This document shows positions 35,313 to 47,079 of a stretch of 64,000 bases of DNA, one piece after another. Position numbers and translations under genes: made by a program. Source of the stretch: Annona cherimola (lineage: Eukaryota; Streptophyta; Magnoliopsida; Magnoliales; Annonaceae); the NCBI GenBank assembly GCA_030490835.1, contig CM059975.1, positions 5,049,579-5,113,578 on the forward strand, in the 5' to 3' direction. The number at the start of each line of letters is the position of its first letter. Position 1 is the stretch's first letter. The notes beneath the pieces were generated by a model. The model was given only the letters and a program-made list of their open reading frames with translations. It made no database searches and was not told where the DNA came from.

Positions 35313-38300
35313 TCTTTTTTTATGTAAAAGTATTAGATTTCATTCACAAAAAATGTCCATATACAACTGGTTAACAATGCAGTCAGGTGGTTGACCCCAC
35401 CAATATTTGACGTCTACAGACATAATGGATGCAAATTTTGCCAAAAAGTGCGCAGCCCAGTTCCCTGTTCGTAACACATGCGTGAACTCCACACATTTTA
35501 TCGCTTAGGCCTCTGTCAAAATGTCTTGTATCACAGTATCCACTAACGAACGAATCAATGAGTCTCCTTCCACTTGCAATGAGTTCAGCTACATCTCAGC
35601 ACCCCACTCAATGCGCAGCCTAAAAGCGATTGCTTCCATTTGTAGTACATCCATGTGTCCCTCCACGCGCCAGCATTTCGCCACCACAAAAGTGCCTATC
35701 AAATTCCTAAGCACAACCCCTAGCCCATAACCCCTTCCATTTGGATTACGGCAACCATTGACATTCAATTCCAGGAAGCCATCCCTTGGACGTATCCATC
35801 TTGGGATCAACATGGAATTCCCCAGCCCTAATTTAGCTATTCTGTTAGCCTCATGGAATTGATCTACGAAAGCCAAACACCATTCAAAAACATTGCTCAA
35901 ATCAGGGGTGGAACCACTCACCCAGCTATGGTTTCCACAAATCAAATTCGCTAGCATAGCAGCATGAACATGCTCAGTTGATTTTCATTCCTCCTTTTCA
36001 CAAGCCGTTGAAACGCACACTTTATGATGCTTCTGAGGAGCCATAACCGTATATCAGGAATGAGGTTCCTCCCCAACTCCCTGATTTTTGCGCAGTGGAT
36101 GAACAAATGACTGGCCTCCTCTTTTTAGCTCCACATGGATCACACTTAGGATTCAGCATCACACCCCTTCTGTTCAGGTTGCATTTTGTAGGGAGTGCAT
36201 CTTTATAAAGCCTCCACCTGAAAACTTTCACTCTTGTTGGCAGCTTTGATTTTCGGATACACTGAAAAACTCCCTTTTCCCGTTGTCCTTGACTGTAGTC
36301 TCCATCTCACATCCCTGCACAATCAACAGTGTTAGATTTTAACATTCTATATGCAGACTTGAAATTGAGTATCCCATTCGGTTCAGCCATCCAAAACCAA
36401 ATATCATCCCTCTCCTTCGCTGCAATAGGAATCAATTGAATTGAACGCCATCCCTCCTCTCCCATTGCCACAATAACCCTCTCCTTTATCCATGTTCTGT
36501 TCCCCCTATCCATGAAATTGCAGACCTTATCATCCTCAGGTATACCAGCTGGGAGGGTTCCAGCTTTTTCTGTTGTTCCTCTGTCCACTTATCAGTAAAG
36601 AACCTAGTTTCTTTTCCATCCCTAATCCTCCATCTACAGCCCATTTCGACAATCTCTTTTTCCCTCAAAATACATTTCCAGGTGAAGAGTCACCTCTTTT
36701 TTCTGTACACTCCCAGATAGATTTCCTAATAAAGTATTTGGCCTTTAATACCTCAAAACTGAGAGCATCAAGCTTTGTTAGTATCCTCTAGAATTGTTTT
36801 GCAAGCATCGCCTGGTTGAAGAGCCTAAAGTCCCTAAACCCCATACTTCCACCTACTTTTGGGAGGCACATATACCTCCATGCCACCCAACTAATCTTCC
36901 TCTTTCCCTCCTTATCACCCCACCAAAACTTGCTTAGCATACTGTTTATTTCATCACACAGCCCCAATGGAAGATAAAAGAGACTCATTGCATAACATGT
37001 GATCGCTTGGGCCACCACCTTAATTAATACTTCCTTCCCCCTGCTGATAAAGATTGCTCTTCCACCCTTGTAGTTTCCCCCAAATTCTCTCCTTGATGCT
37101 CTTAAATAATCCCTTTTTTTATCTACCTAGCCATGCCGGTAAGCCTAGGTTGGAGCCAAACTCATCTCCCACAGTTCCAATGAGATTTAAAACCCTTTCT
37201 CTGGTCTCGCCTCTTGTGTTGGAGTTAAAGAAGAGTGTCATTTGTCCATATTCACTACCTACCCCGAGCATTCACTATACACTCTTAAGGTATCCTTTAG
37301 CCGAGAGATCTCTCCCCCATCCGCTCTTACAAATAGCAAGGCATCATCCACAAACAGGAGGTGGCAAATAGTTGGACCGTGAGGGGCAAACCTTAAACCC
37401 GATATGCATCTTCTCCTTACTAGATCATTGAGTGAAAGGGACAGTCCTTCCACACATATGAGAAAGAGATAAGGGGACTAGGGGTCGCCCTACCTCAGCC
37501 CACTCCTTGAGAGAAAAGACTGAGACCTCACACCATTGATTTTCATCCTATAACTAACCGACCCAATACAAGCCATCATCCAGCTTATCCACTTGTCCCC
37601 AAATTTCATTTTCATTATCTTCATTTTCATTATCATCTCCTCAAGGAAATCCCATTCCACACGGTCATAGGCTTTTCACATGTCGAGTTTTATCGCAATA
37701 TCCTCTCTACTATTCCACCTTCTCTTCCTAAGACAACATATTATCTGTTATCAAACGTCCCAGGACAAATGCACTTTGGGAGAAGGATATGATGGAGTGT
37801 AAACAACTCTTCAATCTGTTTGCAAGCACTTTAGGCAAAATCTTATAAGCCACATTATAAAGGCTTATCGCACAGAAATCAACCATTCTGCAGGCTTCCA
37901 CTTTCTTTGAAATGAGGGTAATAAGAGTTTCATTTAAGTGGCAAAGATTCTCTTTTAACAGCTGAGGGTTCTCACATTCCATAAACTAATGGCACATTTA
38001 GAAGGTGTCCTCTCCCACAACAGACCGATGCTTAACAAAAAAACTCCATTGACAGTCCGTTCGGACTTGGAGCTTTTGATTGATTCATACGTTTGACAAC
38101 CCCCACCACCTCACATCTCTCAAGAGGGCGTACAAGGCTCACTTGATCCTCCTTTGAGATATGTCTGGTATAGAGGTTTGTGATCCTTCCCATGTCCCAT
38201 GGGCTTCGTGATGTAAAGAGCTCCCTAAAATATTGAAGTGCAATCTCTTCCATCCCCTCTTGTTCATATGCCCACACCCCTTGGCTATCCTGCAAACTAT

Positions 38301-38332
38301 CAATCTGGTTGCTTCTTCTCCTATTAGATGCC
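35313..38332 (-). pseudogene. LINE ORF2, 3' half: reverse transcriptase, zinc region and RNase H
   Basis: Read on the minus strand from right to left: RT entry block (NRRRSNQIDSL, MNQSKAPSPNG) at 38030-38330, RT middle (LYNVAYKILPKVLANRLK, QSAFVLGR) at about 37750-37900, RT core LFVDDALLF at about 37336-37355, thumb region (FWWGDKEGKRKISW, GGSMGFRDFRLFNQAMLAKQF) at about 36790-36930, zinc region (RWRLYKDALPTKCNLNRRG) at about 36165-36230, and RNase H at 35589-35957. The RNase H start reads LELNVNG, so the first catalytic Asp is Asn. Many frame breaks are present. The 3' end is marked by a short poly(A) (T-run at 35315-35321). The 5' half continues at 42635. Confidence 0.88.
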
Positions 38333-41300
38333 TGCAATACCCGCAATTTTTAGATTGCAACCCATAAGTAATTGACATATATAAATGAAAATTTTGGGCC
38401 ACGAAATTAATAAAATTAGAATTTTATTAATGGCCTAAAATTATAAAGTAACAAAAGGGAGAATTAATAAATAAATAATGATGAGTTAGAGTGTTAATGT
38501 TGAATGGAATAATAATAAAATGTATTATTTAATTTTAGATTAATTAATGAATTTCATTCAAATGGTTTAATTTAAGTAATTAATTTATTTAAATTGTTTA
38601 AATTAATGAATGGTCATGATTTAATGGCTTAAATGCATATGGTAGGTATAAGTTATAAAATTTAAAATATTATGATTCATGACATATATATAAATGGACA
38701 TATATAAAAAAAATAATATGAGGGGTAGCTGTAGTGTGTACATGCGGACTACCTTAAGTGGGGCCACAACTTTAAGTGGGGCCACATAAGGCAGCCCCTT
38801 TCTCTCCCATCACACAAACAGAGAGGGAGGGGGGAAAAGGGAAAGAGGAAAGAAAGAAAGGGAAAGAAGAGAGGAAAGGGAAAGAGGAGAAGAATGGAGA
38901 AGAGAAGGAAGGAGGAGGGAGGGGAGGAACCGGTCGTCCACCGCCCACGTTGTCGCCGCTGCTGCCGTCCAACCCATCACCGGTCGGAGGTAAGGAAGAT
39001 AGGTTTTTGTTAATTTTCGAAATTTTCTTTCCCAGCTTGTGAAATTCATGGGGATTTTGTCGAATACGAGTAGATCTATAAAAATAAAAAGAGGAATTAT
39101 AGAAAATAGGATGGAAATTTCAAATTTGTGGCTATGGTAACTTAGGGTTTTGAAATTTCTTCTTAAAATGGATAGGAATTATTGGGGTTTTCGTAGATTC
39201 ATGTAGATATTCATTTCGGGAGCCAAATAATGTATATGGAATGTGAAAATTGAATCCTATGCATGAATTTGAAATTTCAAGAGTTGAAAAGCTTTAATAT
39301 TTTTACCCCAAATTGCTATATAATGTATTTAAATGATGTTGGGATGTATTATTTGCAAAAATTATATGTATAATCTTGGGTTGAAAAGGAAATTCAAAAT
39401 TTTCATCATACCTTGAATGCAGGAAAACCCTAAAATTGTAGCCTAGGTATAGGGCTTTTATACTATTTATGTATAAGACGATTCATAAATAGTTTTGAAC
39501 TCGTTTGGATGTGGAAATTGAGTGGAAAAAATAGGAGCAGGTGGATATATATGTTACGGGTATGTGTTGTTGTTTATAAATATTTAATTTAGTAATTTAA
39601 TTTTATATGAACACGGATTTAGATCAAAATGTGCAAATCTTAAAGCGAAAATCTAGACATATATGATAAATGAAATTGGCTAATTAGGAAATTTGTATGG
39701 AGGTATGAGTTTTGTTTTAACTAAATATGTAGGGGGTGAATTTTATATAATTTTGGTATCAAACGAATATGGAAAAAAAGAATAAATAAATAAGTGACAA
39801 TTGTATGACGTATATGAATGGTTGGAGAGTTATTTGAATTACTTTAAAATATTGAACCTGTCAAACTAAAATCATGAGAAAATGAAATGGACTAAAATCC
39901 CTTAATTTTAAAGCTTAAAACCCTCTCATCTAACTGGACAAAGTTGGGCAGTGTATGGGTGATGAATTTGGGTTTAAAGATGACTTCTAAATGATTAATT
40001 TTAATTTTAGAAAGATGATATATAGTTTATTTGTGATAAATGGGTGGTTAAGAAAAGTTGTAATTATTAAAAATATATATATAGGAATTTCAAGCCTAAA
40101 TGAAAGTTAAATTTAGACTGGAGCATATATGATGAATTTGGTTATGATATATGATGGGTTATAATTATTATATTAAAAATTACTATACATACCAATGATG
40201 ATGGAATGATAAATTATAAGTTAGATAAATGGAAGTAAAGGAAAGTTGAGAAAAACTCAACTATTAAATTGAGATATGAGCCTGGATATTAATTTTTAAG
40301 CAGTTAATTATTGTATTTATATAATTATAATTAGTTTAATCATTAGATGATGAGGTATTATAAGTTAGGCTATGAGTGTTGAAGATTTAAGTGAAATAAC
40401 CTAGTTAATAGGTTGTTTGGCCATGAAAATAAATTTATTAGATTAACTCATATGCTTTATGTAAAAAGGAAATAAAATTGAAATAAAGTGAAATAAATTA
40501 TGCATTTTAAGTAAGTGAGAGAGTTAAATAAGAGTAAAAAGGAATGAATTACGAAATTGAGGAGCATGTTGGATAATTTAAAATATCAAGTTACTTAAGT
40601 TACTTTTCAATGAATATTTAAGATTTAATGGTTATGTTTCGAGAGAAGTGGAAAAAAGGCTATAAAGGCTATCTTACGTCCAAATGACCTTACAATATGA
40701 AAATGGCATTTATATATCGAGTAAAAGGACTAAACCATGATTTTAAATAAAATGGAAAGAAATAAAATATATTTTTTGGGTAAAATAAGGTTATTAAGTA
40801 ATATATCAAATGATCTTAGTTGTTATTAGATAGTTAAGTTGAATTAAATAATTAAGATTTTAAAGAAAGAAATGTAAGTAATAGGGAACCCAATAAATGT
40901 GTCAATAGGGGTAACTCTATTATGTGTAAATGAGATCTAAGTTACAGTAGATGAATTTACTATTTGAAAATATAAGTTTTTATGAAGACAAAATGAAAAT
41001 GAAATATACTAACTTTTAAGTTGTATAAATAGTGGTAGAAGCTATACTAAGCTTATATGTTTATTATGTGTTATGTATAAAGTTAAAACTTCAATTACAA
41101 TTATTAGTTAACTATTAAATGCAAAGCTAATGCAATTTATAAGCATATTCAAATGTAGGTTAAATGTGGGATGGTATGATGGTTTAAATAGCTTGGAAAG
41201 TAATAAATTTCAGATTCAGTTTAAGTTTGGGTGTAAAGGGTATTTCAAGAGTAGCTAACTCATAAGGCTATAGTTCATCCAATTTGAAAGTGTGGTTAAG

Positions 41301-42634
41301 TTAAAAAGAAGTTAGAAACTTTAGATAAGGAGATTTCAAGTTCATGAATACTCGAACTCCATATCTAAAAGTCTTGAAAAAGTATGTAGTTAGATGCATA
41401 ATTAATTATGAAATAAGTATGTGTGATAGGTGAAATAAATGCTTAGATATATTCTTTGTTGGCTACAATAGGACGGGGTAAAGGAAAGATGAAGGAAAGA
41501 ATAAAGAAAAAAAATGAGGAATGCTAAAGGGGAGAGGTAAGCAAGCTCTTCAAGATTTTTTTTGTTCAAAAGAATTTTATGATAAGAAAAATCCGTTCTT
41601 GACTTTTATTTCAAGAAAGGTTATATGTTAATTAGTTTGTTTTATTTAAATGTTTCTTTAAATTGACATGCATTGAAAAGGTACTTATGGATGACCGTTA
41701 CCCTGTGCATAGGTTTTACAAAAAGAATGTGTACTTGAAATATTTTTACAACTTAATTTTTACATACAAGCCCTGTTATCATGTTGAGTTGGCAAAACTC
41801 AATTCATGTCATAAATGCATAAAATGCACGTGTGAATGGAACTCATGCATGAGGCTATGTCAAGGTTGTAATTGGACAGGTAGTCTGTCCTTGACGTTGC
41901 CTAATCGGTGCGTTCGATGTATGGGCGGGTGATCACTTGATAAATGTCATCTGCCAAATGAGGAATAATCATAGAATGATGCATATGTGTGCATTCATCT
42001 TATTATCACACATGCATAATGATATTTTAAGAGTTTTATTATTTCAGTTAATGCCACGGATTTTGGAAATTATTTATTTCTAAATTCTTGCTTACTGAGT
42101 ATTTTATACTCATTATTTTCAACTAATCAGTGAGTGCAGATGATGCAGATTTGATAGAAGAGCCTTCACTGGTATGATTTTTAATATTTTTGATAAATTT
42201 GGATTCATGGGATTGTAATTATTATAATTGTGAGTATGTATTATATTTAAATATTTTATATTGTTGTTAAATGTAGTAGTTAGTTTCTCATGTGAAATAT
42301 GATTGTATAAGGAATGTATTAGTTTCAATTGAAGTAAATGTGAGTGAATTAGTAGAAAATGTTGTAATTGTATTGACTATCAGGTTTTATATTGCCCAAA
42401 CATCCTTAGTATAAACGATATGTTGCCGGATTTTAGTTAATAAAATGAAACCAATGTAGGTTCTAAAAAGAAGAAAATAAAAAAAAATTCAGGTTGATTT
42501 CCCGACAAATTAGGAAAAGCTTCCACTCGTAATAGCAATGAAACTTTAGTTTCAATCATAAGCTTCACCACCTAAAAAGATCCGTGGAGTAAGGTACCAC
42601 GTAGTGTGGCGCGCCAGTAGGTCGTGGCACTACA
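38333..42634 (+). mobile_element. Very long solo LTR (4.3 kb) nested in the LINE
   Basis: Starts TGCAATACCCGC and ends GGCACTACA, resembling the ends of gypsy LTRs. Flanks are atgcc (38328-38332) and actcc (42635-42639), a weak 5-bp duplication. Removing the insert and one flank restores the LINE reading frame across the junction, which fixes both boundaries. There is no second LTR, primer site or coding sequence, so it is a solo LTR or the relic of a large derivative element. A TATA-like box (38684 on), a 108-base purine tract and a ggag|gtaagg donor-like site at 38990 follow in the same order as in the gypsy LTR at 23186. The 'ttactgagtattttatactca' stretch near 42091 parallels 'ttactgagctttcagctcac' there. 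Confidence 0.75.
38821..38928 (+). repeat. 108-base almost pure purine tract
   Basis: Only one pyrimidine (T at 38895) interrupts a run of G and A just after the putative TATA box of the long LTR. It is followed by GC-rich DNA and a consensus splice-donor motif. Such tracts can form triplex DNA and could act in transcript initiation (inference). Confidence 0.9.
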
Positions 42635-44270
42635 ACTCCATCCGATGGAAAAAATCTGTATTTCTATCACCCACCTACAACCAATTTGTTCTTGCCCTTT
42701 TTTTCCAAAGAATTTTGTCATCCTTCAAGAGTCAGTTAGTTCTTATTTCCACTGTCAATATCTCTTTATCTCTCGCATTTGACGCAGGTTGATTTCTCAG
42801 GTCGTAGAGGGTTACTTGACCTTCTTTGATCTTCCTTTGGATATTCATGCTTTTTTTTCTCTTCCATACTGATGGCTTATTCCCACACAATTGGATTTTC
42901 CTTTTCAGGTTTTCAAAATAGGACACATCTCCCATGGGGTAGTTAACCATGCATCTTGAACAATTCTCTGGGCCTCCTCCTCCTTCGACCAAAACAATTC
43001 ATATTTGAATTCTCTTGTGTATTTTTTCATCTTGTCAGTTGAGTCTAGTTTCAACCAGATAGGACAATGATCAGATGAGGTCGAATCTAGATGGAACAAT
43101 TTTGCAAAAGGGAAAACGTCCAACCACTGCGTTGTTGCTACTCCTATCTAACCTGGCTTCCACACGCTCCAAGCCCCATCTTATGTTACTCCATGTCATA
43201 GAGGCCCCCACAAATCCCAAATTGACCAGATGGCAGGTATCCACAACCTCCTTAAATTGCCTCATTTGCCCCTCGGGTCTCCTTCTCATACTGTTTGTCT
43301 CAAAACTGCCCAACACTTCATTGAGGTCCCCCAAGATTACCCAAAGAGATGTGATGTTGTTGATTGAGGCTCTCCAAAATATTCCATGATTCTCATCTTC
43401 TACATACCTCTGGGTTGCGAAAAGAAACCTGTTAGTCTCCATTCTTGTTGCCCGCTTTTACATTTAACCATTGCATCAATATGGTTCCTCGAATAGCTCG
43501 TTATTGTTACCTTCCACGAGTCCTTCCATAAAAGCGCAAGCCCGCCTCTCCTACTAATGTAGTCAACTCCCAAACAACCATTGTACCTCAACTTTCTCTT
43601 AACTTTTTCCATTTCAGCAATGAACTTTTTTGTCTCTCACGAAAAGATTATGTTGGGATCTTTACTCTTGACCATGTCAAGAAGGTTGCAAATTGATCAG
43701 GGTTCCCAAGCCCCCGGTAACTCCAGGCCATAACAGACATTTAGATTTGGTGGAGCTGAGAGAGCATATCAGCCTCCACCATTATTCCTTTCTGAACTAC
43801 CTCCTGTTGAACTCCCAATTTTTGTCTCTTCATTAGGTGGCCATCTGGTATGGATCCATCTTCCCCTATCTCCTGGTATTGCCTTTTGTTAGATTCTTTA
43901 GCTTGGTCTCTGTCGAGGATTACCAGCAGCTCATGATCCATCCGTCTTCTATTCACCTTTTTCCATTTGTTAAGTGCTTTCAGATTAGCCTTCCAAACTA
44001 TTTCCTTTTCTACACTTGAAACCATTTGGGCTTCCCTCGGCATCTCTAAGGACAGTGCTTTACTTTGCTCATTCGCTTCTGACCTCCTCCTTTTACCCTG
44101 TATCCACCCACTGATCACTAGACCCTTGTCCCCTAGTCCCCAAGAGTACCTTACCCCATTCCCTTCTATCTTCGCCCTCTGCTCACTCTCCCCCATCCCC
44201 CTTACTTGCCTCTGTCCTCTCTTTAGAGCAAGCAATTCCAATAACATACAATGGACATTGTTCAAATTAT
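42635..44270 (-). pseudogene. LINE 5' part: ORF1 end and ORF2 endonuclease
   Basis: Minus strand, right to left. 43741-44265 is an open Lys/Arg/Glu-rich segment of 174 codons that probably derives from the ORF1 end or linker. From 43740 the endonuclease begins (MSVMAWSYRGLGNP), continues with GVDYISRRGGLALLWKDSW (about 43500-43570), WVILGDLNEVLGSF (about 43300-43345), SMTWSNIRWGLERVEARLDR (about 43140-43200) and SSDHCPIWLKLD (about 43040-43075), and then the link to RT (GDRNTDFFHR at about 42640-42670). The catalytic-motif wording (GDLNE, SDH) is that of plant L1 APE-like endonucleases. Stops and shifts make it dead. The 5' end is not clear. Confidence 0.85.
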
Positions 44271-45311
44271 GAGGCCTACTTAGACCAGTTTAATATTGCT
44301 TACATGTGAACCAGTTCCAAGTGTAGGGAACTCTTATTGTATATAATCATTGCATGCAATAACATACTCATATAAAGGCATATTTCTTATTGGATGTTGT
44401 TCATTGCAAATATTAGTTGCTAAAATTGAATTTTTTATAATGAAGAAAAATCAATATTTTGCATATTATTTTTTAGTGACATTTAGTTTATTGCAAGTGA
44501 TACTAACTAGTTGGATAAATAATTATTATCACTAAAAATTAACTTCCAAAAATAATAAAATAATGAATTTTTGCAAAAAAAAATAGCAACAAAAGCCATA
44601 CTTTGAGCAGTAATTTTAAAAACGGTCAATAAACCTATTGTGCTTGCCTAAAAGTTCATTTTGTTGGAATGAGTCTACCACTTAAACCATATAACAATTG
44701 GGAGATTTTTGCACAATTGACCTCAAAGTTTGTAAAATATCATATTCGCTCCTAGTTAATTTTGAGTATTTGCAAAAAGTATAGGAGTTTAGTCAAAAAG
44801 GGTTGTTAATAATTTTCATTTAAATAAAATTACTCTTATTTTTATTTAAAAATTAAAAAATTATGACATTTTTATCAACACTAAAAAGAAAACTGGAGTG
44901 TGAACCAGGCATAGTTAAGAGGTATCACATTTTATATATGTGCGAGAATATGTTACGAAGGGGAGAGTTGATTCCGTGTGATGTGATAATAAAAAAAGAA
45001 AACAGGGGCAATTATAAAAGAAAATTATTTTTAAAAAATTAAGGAAAAATTCTGTATAAAAGAAAATTAAAAAACCAGACAATAGATCTAGATACGTTTT
45101 CCTATCTAATTACTTGCCCTGACTAGTCAAATGAAATGATTTGACCAGCATGATGAAAATAGATAGCCTAATTTGTCACTGGTACTTTTAAACACCACCA
45201 TGTGGGCAGGAAACCAATTCAACGTAAAGAGGCCAATTAGTTCCATTGCCCAATGGCTCCAGTTCATGTCATAATCCCAGCCACTCCCGACGTGCACAGT
45301 ATCCATTTCCC
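44271..45311. other. Intergenic, distal promoter of the UFO-like gene
   Basis: AT-rich to about 45100. From 45120 the composition becomes less AT-rich. An imperfect palindrome ccattgcccaatgg (45242-45255) contains a CCAAT motif 60 bp upstream of the TATA box. No gene. Confidence 0.5.
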
Positions 45312-45319
45312 TATAAATA
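45312..45319 (+). promoter_or_regulatory. TATA box of the UFO-like gene
   Basis: TATAAATA, 155 bp upstream of the start codon. A transcription start about 30 bp downstream would give a leader of roughly 120 bases containing 'ccgccctttctcctctccttcttctacc', a typical pyrimidine-rich plant leader. Confidence 0.7.
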
Positions 45320-45466
45320 AACCCTAAAAAGCACCAAGCCGCACCAAGATATAGACAAATCCTCCATGACAAGTAGCATTACCAGCAAGGCCGCCCTTTC
45401 TCCTCTCCTTCTTCTACCAGAGTAACTGCAGCAACGAAGAAGACTAGACTACAACAGGTTGCGAAA

Positions 45467-46720
45467 ATGGAATTCTTAGGCAGCGCCTTCTCCTCCAACA
45501 TTGCCTCCAGCAGCAGCAGCGGCATTAGCAGTTTTAACCCATGGATGGACAGCCGGATCTGGAGCAGGCTCCCTCACCGCCTTCTCGACCGCATTCTCGC
45601 CTTCCTCCCTCCCCCTGCCTTCTTCCGCTCGCGCTGCGTCTGCAAGCGCTGGTACTCCCTCCTTTTTTCCGACAGCTTTCTTGAAATGCACCTCGCGCTC
45701 TCCCCACCCCTCCACTGGTTCCTCTTCTTCGCCAACAGCACTCCCATTCCCCCCACCCTCTACAACCCCAACACCACCACCTCCGCACATAGTTCCCAGC
45801 AATCCCAACAAGCCTTCTTTCTCGATCCAGCCCATTCCACCTGGTACCGCTGCTCCTTCCATCTCCTCCCACCTGATTTCTCCCCGGTTTCATCTTCCGG
45901 GGGTCTAGTTGCTTGGATCTCCGATCAGCGAGGCGAGAAGCTGCTCATCCTCTACAACCCACTTTCGCGAGCGGTGGCACAGCTGCCTACGACGCAGCAT
46001 CCCAGGATCTGCCCCTCCGTCGGCCTCGCAGTCGGCCACTCATCACTGGAAGTGGTCGTCGCCGGAGACGATTGCTTCTCGCCGTACGCTGTGAGGAATC
46101 TGACGGCGGAATGCTTCCATGCCGACGCGGGGGTGTTCTTCCCTGCCTGGGTCACCAACTTCCCGCTCCCGCGGCTCTGCAGCCTCGACTCGGGGCGGAT
46201 GGTGTTCGTGGGCGGTAGGTACTACTGCATGAACTACAGCCCTTTCAACGTCATCTTCTACGACCCGAGGACGAACGAGTGGCGGGAAATTCAGGCACCG
46301 ATGAAGCGGTTCCTGCGCTCCCCCAGCCTCGTGGAGTGCCGCGGGAGGCTGCTGCTGGTGGCGGCGGTAGCCAAAAGCAAGCTGAACGTGCCCAACAGCG
46401 TGCGGCTGTGGACGCTGCAGGCGTGTGGGCAGACGTGGACGGAAGTGGAGCGCATGCCGCGGGAGCTGTACGAGCAGTTCGCCGCCGTTGAAGATGGGCG
46501 GGGATTCGACTGCGTTGGCAGCGGGGACTTCGTGGCTTTCACCATACGTGGGGCGGATGAGGTGCTGCTCTTCGATTTCTATCGCCAGTACTGGAATTGG
46601 GTCCCTCCGTGTCCATACATGGCCGGCAGCAGCGGTGGGCGTGGCCGCGGTCGAGGATGGCGGGGATTCGCGTACGAGCCTCGTTTGGCAACTCCAGCTC
46701 TGGGCTTGGTTGATCCTTGA
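45467..46720 (+). CDS. UFO: F-box protein, UNUSUAL FLORAL ORGANS / FIMBRIATA orthologue
   Basis: Single exon, 417 aa (Arabidopsis UFO is of similar size, about 440). After a Ser-rich N terminus, the F-box spans about residues 30-75 (WMDSRIWSRLPHRLLDRILA, then AFFRSRCVCKRWYSLLF). The C-terminal kelch-like/beta-propeller part contains UFO signatures: VAGDDCFSPYAVRNLTAECF, LPRLCSLDSGRMV, YYCMNYSPFNV, IQAPMKRFLRSPSL, VAAVAKSKLNVP, QLLFD-like LLFDFYRQYW and WVPPCPY. A Gly/Arg-rich insert precedes the end (GRGRGRGWRGFAYEP). UFO proteins are the substrate-recognition part of an SCF ligase and act with LEAFY in the nucleus to activate B-class floral genes; they also affect inflorescence branching. 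The gene is much more GC-rich than its surroundings. The frame is intact. Confidence 0.95.
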   Translation: MEFLGSAFSSNIASSSSSGISSFNPWMDSRIWSRLPHRLLDRILAFLPPPAFFRSRCVCKRWYSLLFSDSFLEMHLALSPPLHWFLFFANSTPIPPTLYNPNTTTSAHSSQQSQQAFFLDPAHSTWYRCSFHLLPPDFSPVSSSGGLVAWISDQRGEKLLILYNPLSRAVAQLPTTQHPRICPSVGLAVGHSSLEVVVAGDDCFSPYAVRNLTAECFHADAGVFFPAWVTNFPLPRLCSLDSGRMVFVGGRYYCMNYSPFNVIFYDPRTNEWREIQAPMKRFLRSPSLVECRGRLLLVAAVAKSKLNVPNSVRLWTLQACGQTWTEVERMPRELYEQFAAVEDGRGFDCVGSGDFVAFTIRGADEVLLFDFYRQYWNWVPPCPYMAGSSGGRGRGRGWRGFAYEPRLATPALGLVDP

Positions 46721-47079
46721 ACGCCTCAGCAGTCAAGCAGCATATGTAGTAGCTAGCTCTAGCTCTATATCATAGTCAGAATCAAGCAGCAGCACTTGTT
46801 CTCGCACGTTTGGCCAACAATGCATGCATTGGACATGAACCAAAGAGCTGAATGCATAAGGACGGAGGATTTTCGTTTCTGGGTTTAATGTAGGCGGGTT
46901 CTGATCCGATGGATGTGCGCCAGGCGTGCCAAGAATGAGTGCCAGCTATAGCCTGCCTTCCCCATATATAGTAGGAACTAAACAGTAGTAGTAATGGTCA
47001 TACAGTTTCATGGTTTGGATGTTTGTGTGGCTTTAGTGTTTCCCTTTAGCAACCCTACAAGAATGCTCTTTTTTCAAGT
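46721..47079. other. 3' UTR and proximal downstream region of the UFO-like gene
   Basis: No further coding. 'agctagctctagctctata' and 'caatgcatgcattgg' (palindromic, 46818-46832) are seen. The poly(A) site is not obvious. Confidence 0.5.

Noticed and set aside
45476..46736. Several long ORFs in other frames over the UFO-like gene
   Set aside because: All are shadows of the GC-rich F-box coding sequence, with no domains of their own.
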